In this document: positions 54,755 to 64,000 of the stretch, in pieces
Position numbering within the stretch: position 1 is the first letter of the stretch
Layout of the letters: every line of letters starts with the position of its first letter
Origin: an uncultured Lactobacillus sp.
GTDB taxonomy: Bacteria > Bacillota > Bacilli > Lactobacillales > Lactobacillaceae
Length of the DNA: 64,000 bases
Assembly (NCBI GenBank): GCA_947565635.1
Contig: CANOGU010000008.1
Coordinates: 1 to 64,000 of the forward strand
Direction: 5' to 3'
Translations under genes and position numbers: made by a program
Notes under the pieces: model-generated
Seen by the model: only the letters and a program-made list of their open reading frames with translations
What the model was told of the DNA's origin: nothing
Database searches by the model: none

Positions 54755-55527
54755 TGGAGATTTTTGATTCACATACGCATCTAAATGACGTTCCTTTTCG
54801 CGGAAAAGAAGAGATTTATCTTGATCGGGCGAAAGAATTAGATGTAGTAAGAAGTGCAGTTGCCGGACAAGATCCAGAATTTAATGAACGCGCCGTTGAC
54901 CTTAGTCAGAGATTTGATAATTTATACGCTATTGTTGGTTATTGTCCAGATGTAGCTAAAGACTACGATCAAAAAGCAGAAGATAAGCTAGTTGAGCAGC
55001 TGAAAAATCCTAAAACGGTTGCTTTAGGAGAAATTGGACTAGATTATTACTGGGATGAATCACCTAGAGATGTTCAACGAAAAGTTTTTGCAAGGCAACT
55101 TGATTTAGCACATAGTTTAAAAATGCCAGTTAATATTCATACTCGAGATGCTTTTGAAGATACATATCAAGTTTTAAAAGATAGTCATGTGGGTGAATAT
55201 GGCGGAATCATTCATAATTTTAATGGTGATCCAGAATGGCTTAAAAAGTTTCTTGATTTAGGGATGATGGTTTCATTTTCTGGGGTTGTTTCCTTTACAA
55301 AGGCAACTGACGTACATGCTTCTGCTAAAGTTGTACCATGGGATAAGTTTTTGATTGAAACTGATGCTCCATATTTAACGCCAAAGCCATACCGCGGAAA
55401 GCCGAATGAAACGGGATATGTTCGTTACGTTGCAGAGGCAATTGCTAAGTTACGCGATACATCTGTTGAAGAAGTCGCTAAGCATACGTTTGAAAATACG
55501 ATGAGGGCATATGGAATCAAAGAATAA
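54754..55527 (+). CDS. TatD-family hydrolase
   Basis: 257 residues. Metal site text: MEIFDSHTHLND (HxH), GEIGLDYYWDESP (Glu), NIHTRDAFEDTYQ (His), GIIHNFNGD (His) and LIETDAPYLTPKPYRG (Asp). TIM-barrel metal-dependent DNase of the YcfH/YabD type. Its start overlaps the metG stop (TAATG), as in many Firmicutes where yabD lies between metS and rnmV. Confidence 0.96.
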
Positions 55528-56074
55528 AAAGCAATTTAATGCAGTAGTTATTGTTGAAGGTAGAGACGATACAAAACGGTTGAAGCAATTCTTTCCTGGA
55601 ATCGAAACTATTGAGACTAACGGTTCGGAAGTATCCGATGAAACTTTAGCTGAAATAAAGAAACTTTCTCAAACAAGAGAAATAATAATCTTTACTGATC
55701 CAGATTATAATGGTGAAAGAATTCGCCGATTAGTTACTGAAGCAGCTCCTAATGCCAAACAGGCTTTTATTACACGTAAAGAAGGAGAACCAACTAAGCG
55801 TGGAAATAGTTTAGGGATTGAACATGCTTCAAAAGAAGCTTTAGAGCGCGCACTCAGCGATTTACATGAAGTTCAGCCTATAAAAAGCGATATTACTAAA
55901 GAAAAGTACGATGATTTAGGCTTAGGAATGAGTTCAGAAGCACGTCTTTTACGTGAAAAGGTTGGTGTTAAACTAGGGATCGGCTATGGAAACAGTAAAC
56001 AATTTTTAAAACGTTTAAAGATGTTTGGAATTACTTATGATGAATTAAAGAGGGCAGTCAAAGATGTCAAATAG
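55511..56074 (+). CDS. rnmV: Ribonuclease M5
   Basis: 187 residues. An N-terminal Toprim domain with catalytic Glu in [13 protein letters not shown] and the DxD-like [14 protein letters not shown]. The C-terminal part [20 protein letters not shown] and [12 protein letters not shown] is family text. It cuts 5S rRNA precursors to maturity. It overlaps the tatD end by 17 nt and rsmA by 11 nt. Confidence 0.97.
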   Translation: MESKNKKQFNAVVIVEGRDDTKRLKQFFPGIETIETNGSEVSDETLAEIKKLSQTREIIIFTDPDYNGERIRRLVTEAAPNAKQAFITRKEGEPTKRGNSLGIEHASKEALERALSDLHEVQPIKSDITKEKYDDLGLGMSSEARLLREKVGVKLGIGYGNSKQFLKRLKMFGITYDELKRAVKDVK

Positions 56075-56954
56075 TATGCCAATTGCTAGTCCCCTACGAA
56101 CTCAAGCAATTGTAAATCGCTACTTTATGCATGCGAAAAAGAACTTAGGTCAAAACTTTTTAGTGGATTTAGCTGCAATTAAAGGAATTGTAGAAGCAGC
56201 TGATATTCAAGCAGGAGATCAAGTTATTGAAATTGGACCAGGAATTGGTTCATTAACTGAACAATTGCTGTTAGCAGGAGCGAAGGTCTTAGCTTATGAA
56301 GTCGATCAAGATTTGCCAGAAATTTTAAATAATGAATTGCCACAAAAAATTGATGGTGAAGATTTGAAAGATCGATTTAAGTTAGTAATGAAAGATGTGT
56401 TAAAGGCTAATTTTACTGAAGATAATGGCGGTTTCTTGAATTTAAGTAAAGCAGTAAAGATTGTTGCTAACTTGCCTTACTACATCACAACGCCGATTAT
56501 TTTTAATCTTATTAAAAGTGATTTGGATTTTTCTAGTTTAACATTGATGATGCAAAAAGAGGTTGCTGAAAGACTAGTTGCTGAGCCAAAGACTAAAGAA
56601 TATGGTCCCTTAACTATCGCTGTTCAAAGCCGAATGAATGTAAGAATGGCAGAAGAAGTAAAAAGTACATCATTTATGCCAAGGCCTAAAGTTGATTCAG
56701 CTGTTGTGGTTTTAACACCACTTATTGAAAAGCCTGATATTAGTGATTATACATTCTTTGATCATGTAGTAAAAATGTGCTTTGCACAGCGTCGTAAAAC
56801 ATTAGCTAATAATTTAAAATCTTTAATTAAAGATAAAGATGAACGAGAAAAAATAATTAGTGATTTAGGCTTGGATGTTAGGGTTCGTCCGGAAGAATTA
56901 ACTCTCGAACAATTTGTTAAGTTAGTTCATCTTTTAAAAGATCAGCAAGCATAA
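56064..56954 (+). CDS. rsmA: 16S rRNA adenine dimethyltransferase
   Basis: 296 residues (KsgA). [14 protein letters not shown] motif [16 protein letters not shown], target motif [11 protein letters not shown], and [15 protein letters not shown] are all present. It dimethylates two adenosines near the 3' end of 16S rRNA; loss gives kasugamycin resistance. It overlaps rnmV. Last of the coupled run; veg follows after 75 nt. Confidence 0.98.
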   Translation: MSNSMPIASPLRTQAIVNRYFMHAKKNLGQNFLVDLAAIKGIVEAADIQAGDQVIEIGPGIGSLTEQLLLAGAKVLAYEVDQDLPEILNNELPQKIDGEDLKDRFKLVMKDVLKANFTEDNGGFLNLSKAVKIVANLPYYITTPIIFNLIKSDLDFSSLTLMMQKEVAERLVAEPKTKEYGPLTIAVQSRMNVRMAEEVKSTSFMPRPKVDSAVVVLTPLIEKPDISDYTFFDHVVKMCFAQRRKTLANNLKSLIKDKDEREKIISDLGLDVRVRPEELTLEQFVKLVHLLKDQQA

Positions 56955-57029
56955 AACGATTACAATTTACAGACTTGAAAAAATATTAATTTTTTGATAA
57001 AATTAAACTAAGCAAAGGAGTGACGTCCA

Positions 57030-57269
57030 GTGCCAACAACACTAATGGCAATTAAACATAATTTGGATTCTCATTTGGGTGAAAGCTTGATTGTAGTAGC
57101 TCAAGCAGGAAGAAAGAAAGTAACACGCCGCAAGGGTAGATTAACTAAGACCTACCGTGCAGTCTTTGTTGTAGATCTTGATCAAGATCAAAACAACTTT
57201 GAACGAGTATCTTATAGTTACACGGATCTATTAACCAAGAATATTGAGCTTGAGTTTGATGAAATGTAA
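57030..57269 (+). CDS. veg: Veg-family protein
   Basis: GTG start after AAAGGAGTGA. 79 residues: TTLMAIKHNLDSHLGESLIV, AGRKKVTRRKGRLTKTYRAV, then FVVDLDQDQNNFERVSYSYTD. This is the Veg protein long found between rsmA and purR in Firmicutes, with a small beta-barrel fold. It has been tied to biofilm control in Bacillus; exact role here unknown. Followed by a terminator. Confidence 0.95.
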   Translation: MPTTLMAIKHNLDSHLGESLIVVAQAGRKKVTRRKGRLTKTYRAVFVVDLDQDQNNFERVSYSYTDLLTKNIELEFDEM

Positions 57270-57292
57270 TTTACAATAGAATATTACGAACA

Positions 57293-57329
57293 ATCACTAG
57301 TATTTTGTTTAAAATGCTAGTGATTTTTC
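57293..57329 (+). terminator. Terminator of veg
   Basis: ATCACTAG pairs with CTAGTGAT and is followed by T4 C T3. Confidence 0.75.
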
Positions 57330-57384
57330 TTTATGTAGAGTATATTTAAACTTAGAAATATTTAATGTTTAGGAAGGTAAAAGC

Positions 57385-58221
57385 ATGAAACGTTCAGAAA
57401 GATTAGTTGATATGGTTAAGTATCTTTTAGCTCGCCCTCATACTTTGATCGCACTACCTTTTTTTGCAGATCGCTATGGCGCAGCTAAATCTTCAATTTC
57501 AGAAGACTTGGCAATTTTACGTCAGACTTTAGCTAATGATAAAAATGGAATTTTAGAGACAGTAGCAGGAGCTGCTGGTGGAGTGAGATATATTCCTTTT
57601 GTAGGGAAAAAAGAGGCCACAAACTATCTTCATGATTTAGCTGACCGTATTGAGGATCCTGATCGTATTTTACCCGGAAATTTTGTTTATTTGTCTGATA
57701 TTTTGGGCTCGCCACAAGATTTACGTCAAATTGGTCAATTAATTGCAACTAAATACGGTTATAGTAATGTTGACTATGTAATGACCATTGAGACAAAAGG
57801 TATTGCTATTGCGCAAGCAGTTAGTCGCTTCTTAAACGTACCATTTGTAATGGTTAGAAGACGACCTAAAATTACTGAAGGATCAACAATTTCTGTTAAC
57901 TATGTTGCTTCTTCAAGTGAGCGCGTTGAAAAGATGGAGCTAGCCAAACGTTTACTTCCAGAAGGAAGCAATGTATTGATTGTGGATGACTTTATGAAGG
58001 GCGGCGGTACTTTAACTGGTATGGAAGAATTAGTTAAAGAATTCAAAGGAACCGTTGCAGGTATGTGCGTTCTCTGTGAGACTCGGTATGCTTCTCAAAA
58101 AGTGGTTGATGATTATCAATCTTTAATTAAAATTACCGAAGTTGACAGAAATAAAAAGTTAATTAAAGTTCGTCCAGGTAATTTCTTAGAGCAGACAGAC
58201 TTCAATCGTTTTCCAAAATGA
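57385..58221 (+). CDS. purR: Pur operon repressor
   Basis: 278 residues. N-terminal winged helix at about 1-72 (KRSERLVDMVKYLLARPHTL, SSISEDLAILRQ), then a phosphoribosyltransferase domain with the PRPP motif VLIVDDFMKGGGTLTGM near residue 200. Binding of PRPP releases repression of purine genes in Gram-positives. RBS AGGAAGG. It lies 48 nt before glmU with no terminator between them. Confidence 0.97.
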   Translation: MKRSERLVDMVKYLLARPHTLIALPFFADRYGAAKSSISEDLAILRQTLANDKNGILETVAGAAGGVRYIPFVGKKEATNYLHDLADRIEDPDRILPGNFVYLSDILGSPQDLRQIGQLIATKYGYSNVDYVMTIETKGIAIAQAVSRFLNVPFVMVRRRPKITEGSTISVNYVASSSERVEKMELAKRLLPEGSNVLIVDDFMKGGGTLTGMEELVKEFKGTVAGMCVLCETRYASQKVVDDYQSLIKITEVDRNKKLIKVRPGNFLEQTDFNRFPK

Positions 58222-58269
58222 TATACTGATAAAGTATTAAATATAAAATATTGAAGGGATATAAAATTA

Positions 58270-59655
58270 ATGAATAAGTATGTTGTTATCTTAGCTGCTG
58301 GAAAAGGTACCCGCATGAAGTCCCAACTTTACAAGGTATTACACAAGGTTTGTGGTAAAACTATGGTAGAACACGTAGTTGATGCTGCCAAAGGTACTAA
58401 TCCAGATAAGATTATTACAGTTGTTGGAAATGGTGCAGACAGCGTTAAAGATGTTTTGGCAGGACAGTCAGAATTTGCTTTTCAAGAAAAGCAATTAGGT
58501 ACTGGAGATGCAGTGATGGCAACAAGTGATTTGTTAGAAAACTTGGACGGTTCAACTTTAGTTGCCACTGGTGATACACCATTATTTACTGCTGAAACTT
58601 TTAATAACTTGTTTAAGAAACATGCAGAAAGTGGAAACAGTGCAACTGTTTTAACTGCGAAAGCACCAAATCCATTTGGCTATGGACGTATTATTCGTGA
58701 TGAGGATGGAAATGTCCTAAGAATTGTTGAACAAAAAGATGGTACTCCAGAAGAACTAGCAGTTGATGAAATTAATACTGGTGTATTTTGTTTTGATAAT
58801 AAAGAATTATTTAAGGCTTTAAAACAAGTTGGTAATGATAATGCTCAAGGCGAATATTACTTAACTGATGTCTTAGAAATTATGCGTAAAGCTGGTCATA
58901 AAGTTGGTGCTTATGAAATGCCTGACTTTAGTGAAAGCTTGGGTGTTAATGATAGAATTGCTTTGGCTCAAGCAACAAAGATTATGCAAAGAAGGATTAA
59001 TGAAAAGCATATGAAGAATGGTGTTTCATTTATTGATCCGGATACAGCATATATTGATGGCGATGTTAAGATCGGTAATGATACTGTTATTGAAGGCAAC
59101 GTTGTTATCAAGGGTAAGACTGAAATTGGTAGCGACTGCTATATAACTAACAGTTCAAGAATTATTGATTCTAAGATTGGCAATCACGTAACTATTACTT
59201 CTTCAACTCTTCAAGAAGCTCAAATGGATGATAATACTGATATTGGACCTAACTCTCACCTTCGTCCTAAAGCTATCATTAGAAAAGGCGCTCATATTGG
59301 TAACTTTGTTGAGATTAAGAAGGCTGAAATTGGTGAAGATAGTAAAGTAGGTCACTTAACTTATGTTGGGGATGCAACTTTAGGTAAAGATATTAATATT
59401 GGTTGTGGTACTATCTTCTCTAACTACGATGGTGTTAAGAAGTTTCATACTAATGTGGGCGATCATTCATTTATTGGAGCAGGTGCTACTATCATTGCCC
59501 CAGTTAATATTGCTGATCATGCATTTGTGGCAGCAGATTCAACAATTACTAAAGATGTTGATAAGTACGATATGGCAATTGCTAGAGGTAGACAGACTAA
59601 TAAACCTGATTACTGGCACAAGTTACCGCTATCAAAAGATAAAGATTGGGAATAA
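58270..59655 (+). CDS. glmU: Bifunctional GlmU: UDP-GlcNAc pyrophosphorylase / GlcN-1-P acetyltransferase
   Basis: 461 residues. N-terminal nucleotidyltransferase domain with [13 protein letters not shown] and [12 protein letters not shown]. From about residue 250 a left-handed beta helix carries the acetyltransferase site ([33 protein letters not shown]). It makes UDP-GlcNAc for peptidoglycan and teichoic acid. RBS GAAGGG. The next gene, prs, follows after a terminator. Confidence 0.98.
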   Translation: MNKYVVILAAGKGTRMKSQLYKVLHKVCGKTMVEHVVDAAKGTNPDKIITVVGNGADSVKDVLAGQSEFAFQEKQLGTGDAVMATSDLLENLDGSTLVATGDTPLFTAETFNNLFKKHAESGNSATVLTAKAPNPFGYGRIIRDEDGNVLRIVEQKDGTPEELAVDEINTGVFCFDNKELFKALKQVGNDNAQGEYYLTDVLEIMRKAGHKVGAYEMPDFSESLGVNDRIALAQATKIMQRRINEKHMKNGVSFIDPDTAYIDGDVKIGNDTVIEGNVVIKGKTEIGSDCYITNSSRIIDSKIGNHVTITSSTLQEAQMDDNTDIGPNSHLRPKAIIRKGAHIGNFVEIKKAEIGEDSKVGHLTYVGDATLGKDINIGCGTIFSNYDGVKKFHTNVGDHSFIGAGATIIAPVNIADHAFVAADSTITKDVDKYDMAIARGRQTNKPDYWHKLPLSKDKDWE

Positions 59656-59659
59656 ATTA

Positions 59660-59690
59660 AAAGAAGTTGTTAAATACAACTTCTTTTTTT
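59660..59690 (+). terminator. Terminator of glmU
   Basis: AAGAAGTTGT pairs with ACAACTTCTT and is followed by T5 more. Confidence 0.85.
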
Positions 59691-59764
59691 GCTATTTTCA
59701 AGCGTAAGTAGCATTTTTTTGCTATTATTAAAGATGGAATTGTAATTTTTCGGTGGAGGAAATT

Positions 59765-60736
59765 ATGTCTCAATTAGACAAAGAAATTAAAATTTTTGCG
59801 CTCAACTCTAATAAACCTTTAGCAGAAAAAATTGCTGATAAAGTAGGAGTTAAGCTTGGTAAGTCTGATGTTAAACGTTTCAGTGATGGTGAAATCCAAA
59901 TTAACATCGATGAATCAGTTCGTGGTAAAGATGTTTACTTAGTACAATCAACTTCAGCTCCAGTAAACGATAATTTAATGGAATTATTGATTATGATTGA
60001 TGCTGTTAAGCGTGCTTCAGCAAGAAGTGTTAACTTAGTAATGCCTTACTATGGATATGCACGTCAAGATAGAAAGACCCGTGCACGTGAGCCGATTACA
60101 GCTAAATTAGTAGCTGATATGCTTCAAAAAGCAGGTGCTGATCGAGTTCTTTCACTTGATTTACACGCCCCACAAATTCAAGGATTTTTTGATATTCCTG
60201 TTGATAATTTAATGGGTGCACCACTTCTTGCTGACTACTTCTTGAGTCATGATTTAGAAAAAGATGCTGTTGTAGTTTCGCCTGACCATGGTGGTGTAAC
60301 CAGAGCAAGAAAGTTAGCAGAATTTCTTAAGACTCCAATTGCAATTGTGGATAAACGTCGTCCAAAAGCAAATGTTGCTGAAGTTATGAACATCATTGGA
60401 GATGTAAAAGGCAAGCGTGCCATTATTATCGATGACATGATTGATACAGCTGGTACTATTACTTTAGCTTCTCAAGCTTTAATGGATGCTGGTGCAACTG
60501 AGGTTTATGCTTCAGCTACACACGCTGTTTTGTCAGGACCTGCAATTGAACGTTTAAATAATTCTCCAATTAAGAAATTAATCTTAACTGATTCAATCAA
60601 CCAACCTGAAGAAAAAGATTTATCTAAGGCTGAAATTGTTTCTGTAGGACCATTGATGGGTGAAGCAATTAAATTGATTCAAGAACATAAGCCAGTTAGT
60701 CCACTATTTAATACTCGTTTTCAATCCCATAATTAA
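59765..60736 (+). CDS. prs: Ribose-phosphate pyrophosphokinase
   Basis: The ATG at 59765 follows GGTGGAGG. 323 residues. [56 protein letters not shown], and the PRPP loop [12 protein letters not shown] are all kept. It makes PRPP from ribose-5-phosphate and ATP for nucleotide synthesis. The order purR-glmU-prs is usual in lactobacilli. A terminator follows. Confidence 0.98.
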   Translation: MSQLDKEIKIFALNSNKPLAEKIADKVGVKLGKSDVKRFSDGEIQINIDESVRGKDVYLVQSTSAPVNDNLMELLIMIDAVKRASARSVNLVMPYYGYARQDRKTRAREPITAKLVADMLQKAGADRVLSLDLHAPQIQGFFDIPVDNLMGAPLLADYFLSHDLEKDAVVVSPDHGGVTRARKLAEFLKTPIAIVDKRRPKANVAEVMNIIGDVKGKRAIIIDDMIDTAGTITLASQALMDAGATEVYASATHAVLSGPAIERLNNSPIKKLILTDSINQPEEKDLSKAEIVSVGPLMGEAIKLIQEHKPVSPLFNTRFQSHN

Positions 60737-60743
60737 GTAATAA

Positions 60744-60780
60744 AGAACCAATATCTATTTGTTTAGATATTGGTTTTTAT
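60744..60780 (+). terminator. Terminator of prs
   Basis: ACCAATATCTA pairs with TAGATATTGGT and is followed by T5. Confidence 0.85.
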
Positions 60781-60812
60781 CATATAAAAGCTATATCTTT
60801 ATTTTAAAAATA

Positions 60813-60827
60813 TGAAAAGCGTTTACA
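60813..60827 (+). promoter_or_regulatory. Weak cre- or LacI-like site before the LacI-family gene
   Basis: TGAAAAGCGTTTACA is a cre-like sequence with one extra base in its left half, 60 nt before the start codon. Confidence 0.4.
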
Positions 60828-60887
60828 TATATTGGATAATTAAGGTAGTATTAAACTATACAGTTTTAAAGAGGGAACTATAGGAAT

Positions 60888-61832
60888 ATGACTACTTTAT
60901 CTGATGTAGCAAAAAAAGCTAATGTATCTAAGATGACAGTATCGCGGGTTATTAATCATCCGCAGCAAGTGACGCCAGAATTAAGAAAAATTGTGGAAAA
61001 AGCAATGGAACAATTGAATTATCATCCCAATTCAGTTGCGAGTGCTTTGGCTCATAATCGAACTAATGTGGTTAAACTGGTAATTTTAGAAGATATTGAT
61101 ACAACCGAGCCATACTATATGAATCTACTTTTTGGGATTGCTAAAGGACTAAGCAAAAAACACTACGCAATTCAATTAGCCACAGACAGGAATGTTGGCG
61201 GAGGAGACGGCTATATTATAACTGGTGGGCGAGCAACGGATGCAGAATGGTTAGATCAATTAGATAAACCTTTTGTTTTATTTGGAGAAAATCGCTACGG
61301 TTATGATTTTATTGATACAGATAACAAATTAGGTGAACAGTTAGCTACACAATATGCACTCAATAAAAATTATCAATCAATTATTTTTATTGGAATTGAT
61401 GAGAAAGAGCCATTTGAATATTCAAGAGAAGCGGGCTATATCAATACACTCCAAAAGCATAATATGATTCCTAAAATTTTTCGAATTCAAAATCATAGTA
61501 GTTTGGCTGAAAAGTTAATTATTAGTAATTGGAAAAAATTTGCGCCGAATACGTGCTTTATTTGTGCCAGTGATCGAATTGCAATTGGCGTAGTACGCGC
61601 TATCCAAAGAAAGAATGGGAATATTCCTAGAGATTTTGGTGTAATTGGTTTTGATGGAGTATTTTTAGATCAAGTCTCAAATCCTAAATTAACTACAGTT
61701 AAGCAAAATTTATTTAAGCTTGGTGAACTCTTAGCAGCCATGATTCTGCAAAAAATTAAACAAGATGGAGCTCAGCAAGGTGAAGTCTTGATTGAGCCAG
61801 AACTAATAAAAAATGAATCTACAAGAAATTAG
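60888..61832 (+). CDS. malR: LacI-family regulator of the maltose locus
   Basis: 314 residues. Helix-turn-helix and hinge at 1-60: TTLSDVAKKANVSKMTVSRV, NYHPNSVASALAHNRT. The ligand domain is periplasmic-binding-protein-like, with CASDRIAIGVVRAIQRK and GVIGFDGVFLDQVSNPKLTT. It lies directly before a GH13 glucosidase and a neopullulanase, so control of maltodextrin genes is likely. The symbol rests on context. RBS AGAGGGAA. Confidence 0.85.
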   Translation: MTTLSDVAKKANVSKMTVSRVINHPQQVTPELRKIVEKAMEQLNYHPNSVASALAHNRTNVVKLVILEDIDTTEPYYMNLLFGIAKGLSKKHYAIQLATDRNVGGGDGYIITGGRATDAEWLDQLDKPFVLFGENRYGYDFIDTDNKLGEQLATQYALNKNYQSIIFIGIDEKEPFEYSREAGYINTLQKHNMIPKIFRIQNHSSLAEKLIISNWKKFAPNTCFICASDRIAIGVVRAIQRKNGNIPRDFGVIGFDGVFLDQVSNPKLTTVKQNLFKLGELLAAMILQKIKQDGAQQGEVLIEPELIKNESTRN

Positions 61833-61859
61833 AAAGCTGTTAACGCAGCTTCTTTTTTT
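61831..61859 (+). terminator. Terminator after the LacI-family gene
   Basis: GAAAGCTG pairs with CAGCTTC (one bulge) and is followed by T7. Confidence 0.75.
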
Positions 61860-61883
61860 GATACCGGTAACATATAAAATATA

Positions 61884-61898
61884 TTGTAAGCGCTTAAA
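61884..61898 (+). promoter_or_regulatory. cre site before the GH13 gene
   Basis: TTGTAAGCGCTTAAA matches the cre consensus except A for C at position 14. A palindrome TACCGGTA at 61862-61869, just after the terminator, could be a separate LacI-type operator. Confidence 0.65.
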
Positions 61899-61936
61899 AT
61901 AATTACTTAAAATAAAAGCTATGGAGGAAGTTTATT

Positions 61937-63592
61937 ATGAGATATTGGTATGACCAAGCAATTATTTATCAAATTTATCCGAAGTCTTTTCAAGATTCTA
62001 ATAGTGACGGTATTGGTGACTTAAATGGAATAAGAAATAGAATACCGTATTTAAGGGAATTAGGAATCAATGCTGTTTGGCTAAATCCAATTTTTGTTTC
62101 TCCACAAGTGGATAATGGCTATGATGTATCAAATTATTTTGCTATTGATCCAAAGATGGGAACAATGGAGGATATGGACAACTTAATTAAAGAGATGCAT
62201 GAGGCTGGTATTCATGTAATTATGGACTTTGTATTGAACCATACTTCTGATCAGCATCCCTGGTTTCAAGATGCTATAAAAAATCCAGAAAGTATATATC
62301 GTGACTATTATATTTTTGCAGGAGAAAACAATCAGCGTCCAAATAACTGGGGAAGTTTTTTCGGAGGAAGTGTTTGGGAAAAGGATCCTGCAGGTACCGG
62401 ACAATTTTATTTCCATCTTTTTGATAAAAGAATGCCCGATTTGAATTGGAATAATCCAGAAGTTAGACATGCAATGACTGGGATTGCAAAATATTGGTTA
62501 GAAAAGGGAATTGATGGATTAAGACTAGATGCATTTATTCATATTGCAAAAGCAGATTTAAGACAGAATTTTCCAGTTGATAGCAAAGATAAGGAACCAA
62601 TAATTGCAGAACCATTTTTTGCTAATTTACCACAAGTTCAAAAATGGATGCGACCATTTTGTGAAGAAATAAAACAAGATTATCCTGATGCATTACTTTT
62701 AGGAGAAGCAGCAAGTGCAAATGTAAATTTAGCTGTGGATTATACAAATAAGGATAATCACTTAATGGATAGCGTAATTACTTTTAGATATTTTACTGAA
62801 GATCAGAACAAAGTCGATCCTAGTTTTTTGAGTAATTATCAGCCTAAACCATTAGATTGGATTAAATTTAAACAAAATCAAACTATTTGGCAACAAACCT
62901 TAAGTGGAATTTCTAAACCTACCCTTTATTGGAATAATCATGATATGGCAAGGCTTGCAACCAGGATTGCTAAAAATAATACTCAAGCAAGAAGTTTAGC
63001 TATGTTGATGTACTTACAATGCGGTATTCCAATCATTTATTATGGTGAAGAGTTAGGAATGAGAAATCTACAGTTTGAAAATGTAAATGATTTTCAAGAT
63101 GATACTGTAAAAGAGTTTGTAAAGAGTGCAGAAAAGGCAGGAAAGACTACAAAAGAAGCCTTGCTAATGGCAAGTAAGACTCATAAGCTTCCAGCTAGAG
63201 GACCAATGCCATGGAATAACGAAAGAAATAATGGCTTTACAGATAAAGAACCTTGGATTCAAGGTAAAAAGCTTGATGAGGCAAATGTAGCTGATGAAAT
63301 AGCAGATGATAGTAGCATGTTTAACTTTTACAAAAAGCTTATTAGCTTGAAGAAAGAACAACTATTTCAAGAGGGTAATTATTATTTATGGCCAACGTCA
63401 AATAGGAGCTATGTCTATGAGCGTAATTTAAAAGACAAAAAAGCACTTATTGCTGTTTCTTTAAGTCAAGAACCGATTGAGCTTGAAGTAGGAAAAGAAT
63501 TTAGTAATGAAAGATTATCAGCTGGTCAATATGATTTAGTGGCAGGAAAATTAAGACTAGAGCCATATGCCGGCGTAGTATTAGAAAATTAA
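61937..63592 (+). CDS. GH13 alpha-glucosidase / oligo-1,6-glucosidase type
   Basis: 551 residues, normal for the family. YQIYPKSFQDSNSDGIGDLN at the start, MDFVLNHTSDQHPWF, nucleophile Asp in GLRLDAFIHI, acid Glu in LLLGEAAS, and the third Asp in YWNNHDMARL. The residue after the nucleophile is Ala, not the Val typical of true oligo-1,6-glucosidases, which hints at alpha-1,4 preference; this is inference. It cuts maltodextrin- or isomaltose-like sugars in the cytoplasm. RBS GGAGG; cre upstream. The next gene is 19 nt away. Confidence 0.94.
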   Translation: MRYWYDQAIIYQIYPKSFQDSNSDGIGDLNGIRNRIPYLRELGINAVWLNPIFVSPQVDNGYDVSNYFAIDPKMGTMEDMDNLIKEMHEAGIHVIMDFVLNHTSDQHPWFQDAIKNPESIYRDYYIFAGENNQRPNNWGSFFGGSVWEKDPAGTGQFYFHLFDKRMPDLNWNNPEVRHAMTGIAKYWLEKGIDGLRLDAFIHIAKADLRQNFPVDSKDKEPIIAEPFFANLPQVQKWMRPFCEEIKQDYPDALLLGEAASANVNLAVDYTNKDNHLMDSVITFRYFTEDQNKVDPSFLSNYQPKPLDWIKFKQNQTIWQQTLSGISKPTLYWNNHDMARLATRIAKNNTQARSLAMLMYLQCGIPIIYYGEELGMRNLQFENVNDFQDDTVKEFVKSAEKAGKTTKEALLMASKTHKLPARGPMPWNNERNNGFTDKEPWIQGKKLDEANVADEIADDSSMFNFYKKLISLKKEQLFQEGNYYLWPTSNRSYVYERNLKDKKALIAVSLSQEPIELEVGKEFSNERLSAGQYDLVAGKLRLEPYAGVVLEN

Positions 63593-63611
63593 AAAGATTG
63601 AGGAATAAAAT

Positions 63612-64000
63612 ATGCAACTTGCAGCTTTAAAACACAGAACTGAAAGTGAAGATTGTTTTGTTATTGATCATTCACACGTTAAAATTAGACTTCATACAGC
63701 AAAAGATGATGTGGAAAAAGTAATTGTTCATTACACGGATAACTATCTACCACCAAAACAAGCTAAAGAACTTGAAATGGAGAAAATAGGTAGTGGTCAA
63801 GTTAATGATTACTGGGGAGCAACCTTAACTGCTCCATATCACCGAATTAAATATACTTTTGAAGTGATTGGCAAAGACGGAAGTCATGTGATCTTTGGTG
63901 ACCGTAGTATTGAAAACTTTAGCGATAAAAAATTAAGAGAAGATGGAATGTATTTTAAAGTTCCGTACTTCCATGATATTGATCGCATCAAGACTCCAAA
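63612..64000 (+). CDS. Neopullulanase / maltogenic amylase, N-terminal part (partial)
   Basis: ATG at 63612 follows GAGG. 129 residues are visible up to the window edge: MQLAALKHRTESEDCFVIDH, VIVHYTDNYLPPKQAKELEM, YWGATLTAPYHRIKYTFEV and KVPYFHDIDRIKTPK. This is the N-terminal CBM34 domain of neopullulanase, maltogenic amylase and cyclomaltodextrinase. The catalytic domain lies outside the window. Same operon as the GH13 gene. Confidence 0.88.
   Translation, partial: MQLAALKHRTESEDCFVIDHSHVKIRLHTAKDDVEKVIVHYTDNYLPPKQAKELEMEKIGSGQVNDYWGATLTAPYHRIKYTFEVIGKDGSHVIFGDRSIENFSDKKLREDGMYFKVPYFHDIDRIKTP

Overview
The window is about 35% GC chromosomal DNA from a Gram-positive, fermentative host-associated Lactobacillus, most likely the L. 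gasseri / L. johnsonii group. The grounds are SLAP-type surface domains, several PTS beta-glucoside genes, CcpA-type cre sites, an oligopeptide transporter flanked by C1 cysteine peptidases, and the order metG-tatD-rnmV-rsmA-veg-purR-glmU-prs. The species is inferred from gene content, not from a marker gene.

Layout. 1-10 kb: tail of an SH3-type cell-wall protein, a PfkB sugar kinase that lacks its lid, a CPA2 antiporter, an oxidoreductase, two related secreted proteins, a PAS protein, a broken small gene, gpmA, zinc-free S14, and a GtrA/GT2 pair. 10-20 kb: decayed DHA2 efflux gene, a GRP sugar transporter, an aldose epimerase-like gene, a translationally coupled LCP-plsY-LtaS-like envelope operon, and tyrS behind a Tyr T-box. 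20-24 kb is accessory: a tRNA-Thr with an imperfect anticodon stem, a micro-ORF with a G8 tract, secreted unknowns, a frameshifted SLAP protein, and a gene-free stretch rich in hairpins.

24-34 kb is a peptide-use island: cysteine peptidase, oppABCDF, HD hydrolase, second cysteine peptidase. 34-36 kb: a lipoprotein coupled to greA, and hsp20 behind a CIRCE operator. 35-47.6 kb is a beta-glucoside island: three GH1 phospho-beta-glucosidases, two EIIC, one EIIB, one EIIA, two GntR regulators, DUF3284, a ROK kinase, cre sites, and terminator-like hairpins between genes of one operon.

47.7-61 kb is mostly housekeeping: tRNA-Gly, SRAP protein, trpS, dCMP deaminase, then an M-box Mg2+ riboswitch in front of a truncated MgtA-like ATPase, then metG through prs. 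60.9 kb to the end opens a maltose/maltodextrin locus: LacI regulator, GH13 glucosidase, and a CBM34-type neopullulanase cut by the window edge.

No CRISPR array, intact insertion sequence or prophage was seen. The most unusual items are the M-box controlling a half-length MgtA, the possible acyltransferase-3-like/LTA-synthase fusion, the hairpins inside the beta-glucoside operon, the lidless PfkB protein, and the accessory stretch at 20.1-24.2 kb.
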